A DNA stretch of 64,000 bases, from the NCBI GenBank assembly GCA_046330075.1, contig JAXLTL010000004.1, forward strand, positions 124,001 through 188,000. Reading direction: 5' to 3'. This document shows positions 44,785-54,338 of this stretch, in pieces (positions within the stretch are counted from its first letter, which is position 1; each line of letters opens with the position of its first letter). Both the position numbers and the translations under genes were made by a program. The notes beneath the pieces are model-generated. The model was not told the origin of the DNA. It searched no databases and worked only from the letters and a program-made list of their open reading frames with translations. This DNA comes from JAJTFW01 sp046330075 (lineage in GTDB: Bacteria; Bacteroidota; Bacteroidia; AKYH767-A; OLB10).

Positions 44785-44790
44785 ATCAAT

Positions 44791-45933
44791 ATGGACTTCC
44801 GTCCCACCGAAAACCAACAACTCATTGCACAAACTGTACGCGACTTTGCTGACAAGCATATTCGTCCGGGAATGATGGAATGGGATGAGACTCAACGATT
44901 TCCGATTGAGGTTTTTAAAAAACTCGGAGAGCTTGGGTTGATGGGCGTGCTGGTTCCGGAAAAATACCACGGTGCCGGTTTGAGTTATTTTGAATATGTT
45001 ACTGCTATTCAGGAGCTGGCTAAAGTTTGCGGATCTGTAGGACTGTCAATGGCAGCTCATAATTCACTTTGCACCGGTCATATCATGACCTTCGGAAATG
45101 AAGAGCAGAAGGAAAAATATCTCCCGAAACTTGCTACCGGTGAATGGATTGGTGCCTGGGGATTAACAGAGGCGAATACCGGATCTGATTCGATGCGCAT
45201 GCAGGTTGTAGCGAAGCAGGATGGAGATCATTGGATCCTGAATGGTGCGAAGAACTGGATTACCCATGGAATTACCGGAAACGTAGCAGTAGTATTGGCA
45301 CGTACCGGTGAATTACTTGATTCAAAAGGCATCACAGCATTTGTTGTAGAGCGGGGAACACCGGGATTCAAAGCCGGTAAGAAAGAAAACAAACTTGGGA
45401 TGCGTGCTTCCGAAACTGCGGAGATGATTTTCGAAGATTGCAGAGTACATAAAAGTCAGATCCTTGGTAATGTTGGCGATGGATTTAAGCAAGCCATGAA
45501 AGTGCTGGATGGCGGACGAATTTCCATCGCGGCCTTGTCACTTGGAATCGCAAAAGGTGCCTTGGAAGCATCTATCAAATACTCGAAAGAACGTCAGCAG
45601 TTTGGTCAGCCCATTTCAAATTTTCAGGCTATTTCCTTCAAACTGGCAGATATGGCAACTCAAATTGAAGCAGCTGAATTGTTAACGCTGCAGGCTGCAG
45701 ATCTCAAAAACAAGGGCCTGCCAATGACGAAGGAAAGTGCTTTTGCGAAATATTACGCCTCGGAAGTTGCAGTTCGGGTTTCTACAGAAGCAGTTCAGAT
45801 TTTTGGCGGATATGGATATACAAAGGATTTTCCGGTGGAGAAGTTCTACCGCGACTCCAAACTTTGTACGATAGGGGAAGGAACCAGTGAAATTCAGAAG
45901 CTGGTAATTGCACGTAATATCCTCAAAGCTTAG
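44791..45933 (+). CDS. Acyl-CoA dehydrogenase
   Basis: FAD-dependent alpha,beta-desaturation of acyl-CoA in beta-oxidation or branched-chain amino-acid breakdown. 380 residues, the usual length, with all three domains. Motifs: WGLTEANTGSDS and NGAKNWITHG (FAD and substrate binding), ERQQFGQPISNFQ, FGGYGYTKDFPVEKFYRD, and the C-terminal GEGTSEIQKLVIARNIL, in which Glu363 is in the position of the catalytic base. The short-/branched-chain type is likely, but chain length is not certain. No electron-transfer flavoprotein genes are in the window. Confidence 0.92.
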   Translation: MDFRPTENQQLIAQTVRDFADKHIRPGMMEWDETQRFPIEVFKKLGELGLMGVLVPEKYHGAGLSYFEYVTAIQELAKVCGSVGLSMAAHNSLCTGHIMTFGNEEQKEKYLPKLATGEWIGAWGLTEANTGSDSMRMQVVAKQDGDHWILNGAKNWITHGITGNVAVVLARTGELLDSKGITAFVVERGTPGFKAGKKENKLGMRASETAEMIFEDCRVHKSQILGNVGDGFKQAMKVLDGGRISIAALSLGIAKGALEASIKYSKERQQFGQPISNFQAISFKLADMATQIEAAELLTLQAADLKNKGLPMTKESAFAKYYASEVAVRVSTEAVQIFGGYGYTKDFPVEKFYRDSKLCTIGEGTSEIQKLVIARNILKA

Positions 45934-46128
45934 TAGTTAGCATCCGTTTTTAGGGAGTGCAGTCCAGTCCGTTTAAGACGGAAGGGGTGTCTCGTGCTTT
46001 AAAAAAACCAAATTATAAGGTGGCTGGTTTTATTTACCATCACTGCAAACAATTGTTTTAGAGCTAAATGTGTGTTTTTTTGATGGTTTTTCAGAGGAGA
46101 TTTACCCGTTAAAAAGAAAAAGTCTAAC

Positions 46129-46136
46129 TATCTTTA
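46129..46136 (+). promoter_or_regulatory. Possible -7 element before T9SS protein gene
   Basis: TATCTTTA, one base off TAnnTTTG, ends 30 bases before ATG 46167. Confidence 0.35.
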
Positions 46137-46166
46137 CTCCCTACAAAAACCAAATTACCAAGAACC

Positions 46167-48107
46167 ATGAAAAAACTATTACTAGGCATTTGCGTTCTTG
46201 CTTCAGCACAGTTGAGCATTGCTCAGGATTTAATCCATGTTGTAAAGCATAATGCAAAGTCGCACAACCTTAACGTTTCGACTGCACGCGGAATTCGCCC
46301 TGTTCCATCAGTAGCAAGTTTCTGGAGTGATGATTTCTCCAATGCAGCAAACTGGACCATCTCTAACCAATCCGGCAACTCAGATAACTGGGTGATCGGT
46401 ACTTCTGTTCCAAGTGGGTCATTTGCCATTCCGGCGATCACTTCTACTTCAGCAGCTAACGGTTATGCACTGTTCGACTCTGATCTGTTATGTTCAGGTG
46501 ATCAGATTGCTGACGTGACTACTGCGAATTCTATCAACTGTAGTTCTGAATCAACAGTAACCCTGTCATTCGAGCAATACTATCGTCGTTTTGATGACAG
46601 TACGTTTGTATTTGTCAGCGTTGACAACGTAAACTGGACTAAATTCCCGGTAAACGAAGCGTATGCAAACAACCAAAGTTCTGCTACCAATCCTGAAGTA
46701 GTAACTGTTGACATCTCTTCAGTAGCTGCTAACCAGGCTACTGTATGGATTCGTTTTGAGTTCTGGAGTCCTTCAACTTATACTACCGGTCCCGGTGGAG
46801 CTCCCGGCTGCGCATATGCATGGATGATTGATGATGTTGCTCTTAATGGAGGAACAGTATCAGGAACTTTCGATGATTGTGCCAATGCTGAAGACATCAA
46901 CAGTGCATTCGGTGGTGCTGTGGGTGTTGTAAACTCTGTTGGTCCATACGATAACTCTACAGCTACTGTTGGAGTAAACGATCCTGCAATTGGCTGGGAA
47001 TGTTTCGGTGAGCCGGATGGAAGCGGATCTGCTCCTGAGTTGAACAATAACGTGTGGTTCACTTTCACAGGTGACGGCAACAACTACTTTGTAGAAAGTA
47101 CTGATTGCGGTGGTACACTGGGCGCGAACTATATTGATGATGGCGACACTCAGTTTGCTCTTTTCACCGGAACTTCCTGCACCGGTCTCACACCAATCAA
47201 GTGCAATGAAGATGGTCCTTCTGCTACGGCTACCCTGTATCCTGCAGGATTCAGCTTCGGTACTACAGCTGGTCAGACTTACTATCTGATGGTTGACGGT
47301 TTCAGCTTCAATGGTGCAGTTTCAAGTGGTCAGTTCTGTCTGGCTGTTTCACGTGTTGCTTCTGTAGCATGTGCTGATCCTTCTGTAACGGTTGGATCTG
47401 CTGTTGCAAATGACACAACTATCTGCTGGGGCGATACACTCCGTATCAACGTAACTGGTGCTGCTGCTCCAAACGTTGGTTCATTCTACGGTATCGGAAT
47501 GATCATCTCTAATGCGCCGATCACAGGTAGCACTGACCCGCTCAATGATCCTGCTCTTATCGCAACTTATGGATTCGTTGATCCGGTTCCTGCAACCTAT
47601 ACACGTACTCTTATCAATGACGGAACACTCATCGACGGTACTAACCTGCCATTTGGTGTGTATTACTGGACTCCGGTAGTATTCGGTAATGCTACTCCAA
47701 ATCCGAATTCTGCAAATCCTTCACCTGTATTCCTGTCAGACCTCATTCTGGATCCAGCTTGTACCAATACAGGAACCAGCATCGCAGTTACTGTATATGC
47801 TAACGGCGACCCTGCTTGTAACCCGATTGGTGTAAATGAGGTTAATGCTACAGGTTTCGGAATCGTGAAACTGTATCCTGTTCCTGCTGCCAGCAGACTG
47901 AACCTCGACTACAATTCAAATGTTAAAGGTGATGTTGTTATCAGCGTGAAAGATCAGCTCGGACGTGTGATTACTTCGGAGAACAAAGCAGTGAACAACG
48001 GTGTGAATACACTTTCTGTTGACCTCGCTTCTATTGCTTCCGGTATTTACTTTGTAACGATCGATAACGGCGTTGAGTCATTCAATGCACGTTTCACCAA
48101 GAACTAA
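46167..48107 (+). CDS. Secreted protein with T9SS type A sorting domain
   Basis: 646 residues with a signal peptide (MKKLLLGICVLASAQLSIA, then QDLIH). Residues about 50-225 look like a jelly-roll choice-of-anchor/MAM-like domain (FWSDDFSNAANWTI, AWMIDDVALNGG). A second beta domain follows (about 230-400: DDCANAEDINSAFGG, NNVWFTFTGDGNNYF), then a third. The tail (about 565-646) is a type A sorting domain (VKLYPVPAASRLNLDY, ASGIYFVTI, FNARFTKN). Likely on the cell surface; I can assign no enzyme function. The flanking intergenic DNA holds a strong terminator. Confidence 0.85.
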   Translation: MKKLLLGICVLASAQLSIAQDLIHVVKHNAKSHNLNVSTARGIRPVPSVASFWSDDFSNAANWTISNQSGNSDNWVIGTSVPSGSFAIPAITSTSAANGYALFDSDLLCSGDQIADVTTANSINCSSESTVTLSFEQYYRRFDDSTFVFVSVDNVNWTKFPVNEAYANNQSSATNPEVVTVDISSVAANQATVWIRFEFWSPSTYTTGPGGAPGCAYAWMIDDVALNGGTVSGTFDDCANAEDINSAFGGAVGVVNSVGPYDNSTATVGVNDPAIGWECFGEPDGSGSAPELNNNVWFTFTGDGNNYFVESTDCGGTLGANYIDDGDTQFALFTGTSCTGLTPIKCNEDGPSATATLYPAGFSFGTTAGQTYYLMVDGFSFNGAVSSGQFCLAVSRVASVACADPSVTVGSAVANDTTICWGDTLRINVTGAAAPNVGSFYGIGMIISNAPITGSTDPLNDPALIATYGFVDPVPATYTRTLINDGTLIDGTNLPFGVYYWTPVVFGNATPNPNSANPSPVFLSDLILDPACTNTGTSIAVTVYANGDPACNPIGVNEVNATGFGIVKLYPVPAASRLNLDYNSNVKGDVVISVKDQLGRVITSENKAVNNGVNTLSVDLASIASGIYFVTIDNGVESFNARFTKN

Positions 48108-48129
48108 TCAGTTCATACAATTGATGGGA

Positions 48130-48160
48130 GGGGAAGATGCAAATCTTCCCCTTTCTTTTT
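48130..48160 (+). terminator. Terminator of the T9SS protein gene
   Basis: GGGGAAGAT (48130-48138) / ATCTTCCCC (48143-48151), loop GCAA, followed by TTTCTTTTT. Classic intrinsic terminator 22 bases behind the stop. Confidence 0.9.
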
Positions 48161-48315
48161 ATAATGTTTCCGTAGGGAGACTTGCAGGGATTCACCGGCA
48201 ATGGAGTTTATACGCTGATCAGCTTGTTTATTGGTGTGCGTGAGGTGAAAATTATCGTTCATCCGGTGAGGAGGTGATGTCAGGAAAAAACGCAGAAGGT
48301 GTTTGACAAGACAAC

Positions 48316-48345
48316 AAAAAAGGCCGTTCATAGACGGCCTTTTTT
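48316..48345 (-). terminator. Terminator of the outer-membrane barrel gene
   Basis: AAAAAAGGCCGT (48316-48327) / ACGGCCTTTTTT (48334-48345), loop of 6. It gives a U-tract on both strands and lies 20 bases behind the minus-strand stop. Confidence 0.88.
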
Positions 48346-48364
48346 ACTTCGTATACTGCTGACT

Positions 48365-50029
48365 TCAGAATGAGTATGTAAAACCGGCAAGTCCGAGGAA
48401 CCGATAGCTGGGATATTCGTACCAGCGGTAGTACTGGGCGAAAGCCACATTGTTTAGCTGCACCCACACCGAAAGTACTTTGCTGTAACGATAATCAATG
48501 CCGAGGCTGAAGTCGAGCCAGCCTTTCAGATTGATTTTAGAGGAACTTACAGTCGAGTCGGTTGCAGTATACTGGATGCCTGTCATGTCACTGTTGTAGG
48601 TCACGTCAGCTTTCAGATAGATTTTGTCACTGATATTATAATGTCCGTTCAGACCGAAGCGGAACGCCGGTTTGTAAATCGCTTCGCTCAGGTGATCGGT
48701 GTCATATTTATTATACTCTGCACTGACTGCCGCACTCACTTTTTCAGCTTGTTTATATTCCAGAGCACCTTTGATGCGCAGCAGATTAACATTGTCATAA
48801 TAGGTAGTATAAGTCACCGGGAACAGACTATCATAGTAGTTGATGAAAAAGGGCATATTGCGGTAACGTCCATAAGAAACTTCACCGATGAACATGAGGT
48901 CATGTTCCAGTTTAACAGACAAACCTCCCATCACCGTTAATTTCCGGTTGGTATTGGTCAATGCGATGGTTTTGTCGAGAAACGGATTTTCACGACTAAG
49001 TGCGCGGAGGTCGTTACGTTCCAGATCACCACTTGCTTCCGCGAAAATCTTAAAGGCATCGTTGATTACCTGATATTCCGCACGTGCGACAGGGTAAATG
49101 CGCATGGCTCCTGAACCATTGTTTACCTCGTAGGCAAGGTTGCCTCCGGCGGTGAGTAAAATCTGATCTTTCGAAAAAGTAAACGTAGGTTTGAGGCGGA
49201 AGATGCTTCTGTTGTATTCGAATAAATCTTCACTGATCTTACCTCCTTCAAAAGAGGCCGTCATGGAGAAAACGGCATTGTTCATGAGCTTGGATCCTCT
49301 GGCTTCCAGGCGCACATTGTTTTCATTGTTTTTTCGGTTATCGCGGAAGTTATAAAAGTCAAGGCCTGCACTGTAGGTCCATTCATCCTTGCTTTTATTG
49401 ATAGATGCCAGAGATACATTCCCGTTAATATCATCCATCGCTCTGCGTGTTTCGGATTTGGAGTAGAGGTCGGGCGGCGACTTATAGCCGTAATAATGGA
49501 CAAGATCTCTGCGATAACCCAATGCAGCACCTAATGAGAATTTTTCGAAGTAACGCGTTCCGAATACATTCAGTTTATTTAAGCTGCTGGCCGGTTGACC
49601 ATAGTCTTTTATTTTTCCGGAAGCGGAGAGATGATTAAAACGAACACCTGCATCAAAATTCTTTGAGCGCAATGCATTATAGGAGATATCAAGCAATGGC
49701 ATATTCTCAAGGCCATAACCTGCTTTAATCCAGCCATGGTAGAGTTTCTTAATCACATCGTCCTTGATCCTGACCGGTTTAATCGGTCTTGTATTGAAAG
49801 CCGCATTCATCGGCTTTGGGTCTGCTTTATACGTAAGGGCTGCCGGAGACCTGAATGAGCTGGTATCCTGATCAGGAGAGATGTTGATCTTGAAAGCGTC
49901 ATTCAGCACAGGCTGATAATCCTTCACGATGTTGATGTCTTCGTTTCCAACGTTACCTTCCTTTCCTCCGGTTTGTGCATGTGCAAAAAGAGAACAGCCG
50001 AGCAATAATACGATGGGTGATATTTTCAT
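48365..50029 (-). CDS. Outer-membrane beta-barrel protein (TonB-receptor-like barrel, no plug)
   Basis: 554 residues from ATG 50029, which starts a signal peptide (MKISPIVLLLGCSLFAHA, then QTGG). The mature protein has a short N-terminal region with NIVKDYQPVLNDAFKINISP, then alternating beta strands to an aromatic C-terminus (FLGLAGFTYSF), as expected of a barrel. The carboxypeptidase-like and plug domains of SusC-type receptors are missing. It lies 22 bases behind the 1021-residue TPR gene. The pairing of a TPR protein with such a barrel is seen in other Bacteroidota; function unknown. Confidence 0.75.
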   Translation of the reverse strand: MKISPIVLLLGCSLFAHAQTGGKEGNVGNEDINIVKDYQPVLNDAFKINISPDQDTSSFRSPAALTYKADPKPMNAAFNTRPIKPVRIKDDVIKKLYHGWIKAGYGLENMPLLDISYNALRSKNFDAGVRFNHLSASGKIKDYGQPASSLNKLNVFGTRYFEKFSLGAALGYRRDLVHYYGYKSPPDLYSKSETRRAMDDINGNVSLASINKSKDEWTYSAGLDFYNFRDNRKNNENNVRLEARGSKLMNNAVFSMTASFEGGKISEDLFEYNRSIFRLKPTFTFSKDQILLTAGGNLAYEVNNGSGAMRIYPVARAEYQVINDAFKIFAEASGDLERNDLRALSRENPFLDKTIALTNTNRKLTVMGGLSVKLEHDLMFIGEVSYGRYRNMPFFINYYDSLFPVTYTTYYDNVNLLRIKGALEYKQAEKVSAAVSAEYNKYDTDHLSEAIYKPAFRFGLNGHYNISDKIYLKADVTYNSDMTGIQYTATDSTVSSSKINLKGWLDFSLGIDYRYSKVLSVWVQLNNVAFAQYYRWYEYPSYRFLGLAGFTYSF

Positions 50030-50051
50030 GATATGAGTTCGCATCTGTAGA

Positions 50052-53000
50052 TTAGTTCTTTTGTTCTTTATTCAGATCGGTTTCGGGTACCGGTTGTTCT
50101 TCCGGCTGTTTGTTGTCGTTCATTTCGATCAGCAACAGATCGTCGAGTTTTTCCTTGGCTATGGCTTTGATGTCTTCGGGATCGGAAGGATCTTTTTCAT
50201 AGTTGTCGAGGATACTCTGCAATGTGGCTTTTGCCTGGAAGTTATCTTTCAGTTCCACGAAGTTGTCAGCAAGCAGAATAAAACTTTTGGCAATCCAATA
50301 ATCGTAGGAAGGCACCTGATTGGCTACATCGTAACATTTGTTTTGTGATGCCTTGAAATTGCCCATTTTGAAATCGATGAGCGCCAGCATATACTTGGCT
50401 TCGGCTCCTGTCTGGCTGGATTGTTTCGAGATGATGGTGTACTCTTTTTTCGCTGCTGCCAGATCATTCAATTCCATGGCGGAACGTCCCCAAACAAGAT
50501 GTGCTTCATTCATGGTTTCATTGGATACTTTTTCGCCGTTAATGAGTTTTTGTGCATATACGATAGCCTGATCGTAATTTTTGTTGAAGTAAAAAGACCG
50601 CATCAAACCGGTTTGGGCAGCCAGAATATTATCACGCATGTCAGCATTCTGTTCCAGTTTGGTGAATTGCTCAATCGCCTTTGTGTAATTTTTATTGCCG
50701 TAGTTAATGGAAGCGGCTTTAGCGAGTGATTTTTCGGAAAAGATGTTCGCCTGCTCAGCAATGATGGATTCATAACCGGTAAGGGCGTCCTGATAATTTT
50801 TATTTCGGTAATCGCACTCGGCTTTATAAAATGTAGCATTGAGGCGATATGCACCATTGGGGAATTGTTGAAGGTACTTGTTGAAGTCACGGGATGCTTC
50901 GTCGAAGCTTGATTTCAGATAACGCTGTTCAGCAGCTTCGTACGTAATGGAATCCTGTGCTCCGCTGCTGACGCTGGCATTCGGAATGTTTTTAACGTAG
51001 GAGAAGTACTCGTCAGGTTTCCCGTCACTGACATAGATATTCTTCACGCTGTTCAATGCTTCGGTGGCTTCAGGCGTGCCGGGATAATTGGAAATTACTT
51101 TCTTGAATTGTTCAAGGGCTTCGTTATCCTGCTTGTTATTATAGTAAGTAAGTGCGATGTTCAGCTGTGCTTTCCGCGCATACTGGCTGTTGGGGAATTC
51201 GCGGAGCAGGGTGGAGAAGTTGTCACGGGCTTTGGTAACGTCTCCTGCAGTCATGAAAGATCTTCCCCGCTCGAAGAGTGCATCGGCGCGGTAACGTGAT
51301 TTGGGATAGGAACTAAGAAGACTGGTAAGGGTAGAGGATTTTGCTTCGGATTGACCCTGTAGTCCAAGAATCACTCCTTTTTGAAAGAGCGCATAATCGG
51401 CAGATGCGGCTTTGTTGGAGATCGCTTGCGAGTAATACTGCAAAGCATTGTCGAAGTCGCGGTTTGCATAGAAGCAATCACCCGTACGGACAAGGGCATC
51501 GTTGTAGATGTCATTTTCCTCCGGCGATTTCTTTGCCAGGTATTTTCTGAACCAAGACTGTGATTCATTGTAGTTGGCCAGTTTGAAATAGCAATAACCG
51601 ATATTGTAATTGGCAATATTATACATCGGAGTATTGACCGAACCGGGGTTAAAAACGAAGGTGCGGTACTGTTTGATGGCCGGATCGTATTTCGCCTGCT
51701 TGAACAGGATTTCGGCCTTCCAGTAGATCGCCTTCGCTTTCACATCGGGATCTACATCATTGAGGATGGCTTTTTCAAACATGGAGATGGCCTTGTCATT
51801 TTCTCCATCGTTCATGAGTTCTGTCCCGCGGAAGTATGCTACTTTCTGATAAGCCCCTTTGGTACGTGTGCTCTGAGTTTTTACTTTGTCAAGCGCAGCG
51901 AGTGCATCCTTGTAGTTTCTGGTACTGAGATAAAGCTCGGCCAGTAACTCATTCGCTTCATCTGCATAGCTGGAGTTCGGATACTTGTCGAGGAAATTTC
52001 TGAAAGCGTTGAGTCCGCCCGGAAGCTTTAGTTCGTACGATAGCTTTGCATAGTTAAACAGCGAAAGTTCTGTAATAGACGGATTGTACGAGGATTTGGA
52101 TGCAAATTCAAAAGCGTTGCGCGCCGATGTTTTGTTTTTCTCTTTGAGGTAACAGGCGCCGAGGTGATACCATGCATTCTGGTCGATTGAATCCTGCGGG
52201 CCGATTACCTTTTCAAACTGTGTGATTGCATTTCCATAATTACCGCCTTTGAATTCACACATGCCAATGGTATAGCGGTCATCACGGCTCAGCACCGGAG
52301 TAGCCTGACTGTATCCGTCGAAGTATACCAGCGCATTTTTGTAATCACCCTTGCGGTAGTAGCTCTCTGCCACAATCCGCATGATCTCTGCATTGTTTTG
52401 AGGGCTTTTGTTCTTCAGAACGGGCACCGCATAATCGATCGCTTCCTGATACTTGGCCTGATCGAAATACATTTGGGTAATGTAATAAGGGACGAGCGGA
52501 CCAAAGGTGGCTGATGAATCCAGTTTACTGAAATATTCGAGTGCTGTTTTATAATTGTTATTCGAATAGGCGATGTGGCCGTAATAGTATTGAGCGGCTG
52601 TCTGGTATTTCGATTTTACGTTCAGAATTTCGTGAAAATTTCTGGCGGCTTTATCATTATCGCCTTTGTTGAAATAGCAATACCCGGTTTTGAAGTAATA
52701 CTCCGGTACTTCATCACCCGACAGATAATACACATCTGCTTTCTCAAAGGCAGGCAATGCCTGATTATATTTCTTGGTTCTGTAATAATGACGGCCCAGA
52801 TAGAACCACGCCAGCGGGGCTTTTGTACTTTCAGCGTGGTTCGCGGTGAACTGCATTAGGCGTTCTTCTGCATCGGGATTCCAGAGTTCGTAAGAACAGG
52901 CTGCAGCGTAAAATTCCGCATTGATCCGGTTATTCGCCGTCCCTTTTCCTCCCTTCAGGTAAGCGTCAAACTGTTCGCGGGCAGCGCTGTACTTCTCTTT

Positions 53001-53117
53001 AATGAAGAGTTCCCAGGCTTCTTTATAAGGACGATCGGCATCCGTAAAAAACTCCGTTAATTGGCCGAAGCTGCTGTTTGCGATTAATAAGCAGCAGATT
53101 ATCAGTAGTTTACGCAT
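50052..53117 (-). CDS. Large secreted tetratricopeptide repeat protein
   Basis: 1021 residues with signal peptide MRKLLIICCLLIANSSFG, then QLTEFF. TPR and Sel1/YbgF-like repeats run almost end to end (about 20 or more units), for example AWFYLGRHYYRTKKYNQALP, ALQYYSQAISNKAASADYAL and LNIALTYYNNKQDNEALEQF. The C-terminus is Glu/Asp-rich and polar. Located in the periplasm or attached to the outer membrane, it should act as a scaffold. It is first in a two-gene unit with the downstream barrel. Confidence 0.85.
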   Translation of the reverse strand: MRKLLIICCLLIANSSFGQLTEFFTDADRPYKEAWELFIKEKYSAAREQFDAYLKGGKGTANNRINAEFYAAACSYELWNPDAEERLMQFTANHAESTKAPLAWFYLGRHYYRTKKYNQALPAFEKADVYYLSGDEVPEYYFKTGYCYFNKGDNDKAARNFHEILNVKSKYQTAAQYYYGHIAYSNNNYKTALEYFSKLDSSATFGPLVPYYITQMYFDQAKYQEAIDYAVPVLKNKSPQNNAEIMRIVAESYYRKGDYKNALVYFDGYSQATPVLSRDDRYTIGMCEFKGGNYGNAITQFEKVIGPQDSIDQNAWYHLGACYLKEKNKTSARNAFEFASKSSYNPSITELSLFNYAKLSYELKLPGGLNAFRNFLDKYPNSSYADEANELLAELYLSTRNYKDALAALDKVKTQSTRTKGAYQKVAYFRGTELMNDGENDKAISMFEKAILNDVDPDVKAKAIYWKAEILFKQAKYDPAIKQYRTFVFNPGSVNTPMYNIANYNIGYCYFKLANYNESQSWFRKYLAKKSPEENDIYNDALVRTGDCFYANRDFDNALQYYSQAISNKAASADYALFQKGVILGLQGQSEAKSSTLTSLLSSYPKSRYRADALFERGRSFMTAGDVTKARDNFSTLLREFPNSQYARKAQLNIALTYYNNKQDNEALEQFKKVISNYPGTPEATEALNSVKNIYVSDGKPDEYFSYVKNIPNASVSSGAQDSITYEAAEQRYLKSSFDEASRDFNKYLQQFPNGAYRLNATFYKAECDYRNKNYQDALTGYESIIAEQANIFSEKSLAKAASINYGNKNYTKAIEQFTKLEQNADMRDNILAAQTGLMRSFYFNKNYDQAIVYAQKLINGEKVSNETMNEAHLVWGRSAMELNDLAAAKKEYTIISKQSSQTGAEAKYMLALIDFKMGNFKASQNKCYDVANQVPSYDYWIAKSFILLADNFVELKDNFQAKATLQSILDNYEKDPSDPEDIKAIAKEKLDDLLLIEMNDNKQPEEQPVPETDLNKEQKN

Positions 53118-53435
53118 TTATTATTTTGGTATTTTCAGTGCGGGTATTCTTTCAAAAGTACACCTATGAAACGCCGATCGTTCTTTTAATCGTATCTCAA
53201 TGGGTGGAATTATTAACAGGCGAATATGAATTAGGACGATGTAAGAATTCAGCCGCTAAGAGTGAAAAAAAGACAAGTTGAAGCATAAATTGGAGTCCTG
53301 ATGTCTTAAGCGTGTTGACCGGTTCATGTTCCGTTCATGAAAAAAAACAGAAAACGGCGTTAAACCATCGGCCGGGCATCCTGTCCTAACCATACTTCCG
53401 GAAAATAAATTCACGATAAACAAAATAAACCTGAT
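53118..53435. other. Divergent intergenic region
   Basis: About 318 bases between the TPR gene (-) and a lipoprotein gene (+). I see no RNA gene, no convincing frame and no exact TAnnTTTG element on either strand. Confidence 0.45.
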
Positions 53436-54284
53436 ATGAAAATTCAATTTAAAGTAATGATGTTATCGGCAGGACTGCTGTCGCTGGTATTTGTTTCCTG
53501 CAGAAAGGACAAGGAGGAAGAACTGGATAATGACACGACCAGTTCTGTGGAATATGCCATTGCAGATAATGCATTTAATGATGTGGCAAGTATAGCGGAT
53601 GAAGCGTATGATGGTTCTCTTGATACGTATCGTACCACATCTTCTAACAGAGTTATGTCGACCTGTGCAACGATTTCTTTTGATACGACCACCAGTCCCA
53701 AGTCATTAACGATTGATTTCGGATCAACAGATTGTCTTTGCGGGGATAGTAATTACCGCCGTGGTAAAATTATCGTTACCTGGACCGGTCCTTACCGTGA
53801 TTCAGGCTCTGTTCGCGTCATTACCTTCGACAATTATTACGTGAACTATAACAAGATTCAGGGAACGAAAACAATAACCAATAACGGAACTAACGTTAGC
53901 GGACATCCGACGTATAGTGTGGTAGTAAATGGCTCCATTGTATGGGATTCATCCTATTTTGGCGGAGGCGGAACAAGCACTTACACATCTACACGCACCC
54001 GTGAATGGATTTCGGGTTATAATACTGTTAACTGGCTGGATGATGTTTATCTGATCAGCGGTACAGCAAATGGTACAACGCGATTGGGTAACTCCTACAC
54101 CATGTCAACATCTGAAGCATTGAAAAAGGAAATCGGGTTCAGGCATTTTACTGACGGGGTGCTGAATTTCACGCCAGCCGGCAAATATACACGCATCATT
54201 GATTATGGATATGTTAATGGTGGACGTGACAATTTTGCACAGGTGACCATAAACGGATACACTTTCGCGATACAACTTCGATAG
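53436..54284 (+). CDS. Lipoprotein of unknown function
   Basis: 282 residues. The lipobox region LLSLVFVSC (Cys22) is followed by an RKDKEEELDND linker. The mature part has a helical stretch (VEYAIADNAFNDVASIADEAY) and then beta-rich repeats with SLTIDFGSTDCLCGDSNYR, IVTWTGPY and a final NFAQVTINGYTFAIQL. I know similar Bacteroidota lipoproteins only as hypothetical proteins. Single gene with its own terminator. Confidence 0.75.
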   Translation: MKIQFKVMMLSAGLLSLVFVSCRKDKEEELDNDTTSSVEYAIADNAFNDVASIADEAYDGSLDTYRTTSSNRVMSTCATISFDTTTSPKSLTIDFGSTDCLCGDSNYRRGKIIVTWTGPYRDSGSVRVITFDNYYVNYNKIQGTKTITNNGTNVSGHPTYSVVVNGSIVWDSSYFGGGGTSTYTSTRTREWISGYNTVNWLDDVYLISGTANGTTRLGNSYTMSTSEALKKEIGFRHFTDGVLNFTPAGKYTRIIDYGYVNGGRDNFAQVTINGYTFAIQLR

Positions 54285-54310
54285 TAATGAGTTAAAGTAT
54301 AGGGTTAGGT

Positions 54311-54336
54311 GGCCACCGGAAACGGTGGCCTTTTTT
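54311..54336 (+). terminator. Terminator of the lipoprotein gene
   Basis: GGCCACCG (54311-54318) / CGGTGGCC (54323-54330), loop GAAA, followed by TTTTTT. Confidence 0.9.
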
Positions 54337-54338
54337 AT

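Noticed and set aside
53118..53435. tRNA or small RNA gene
   Set aside because: No cloverleaf-compatible arms or T-loop consensus were found.
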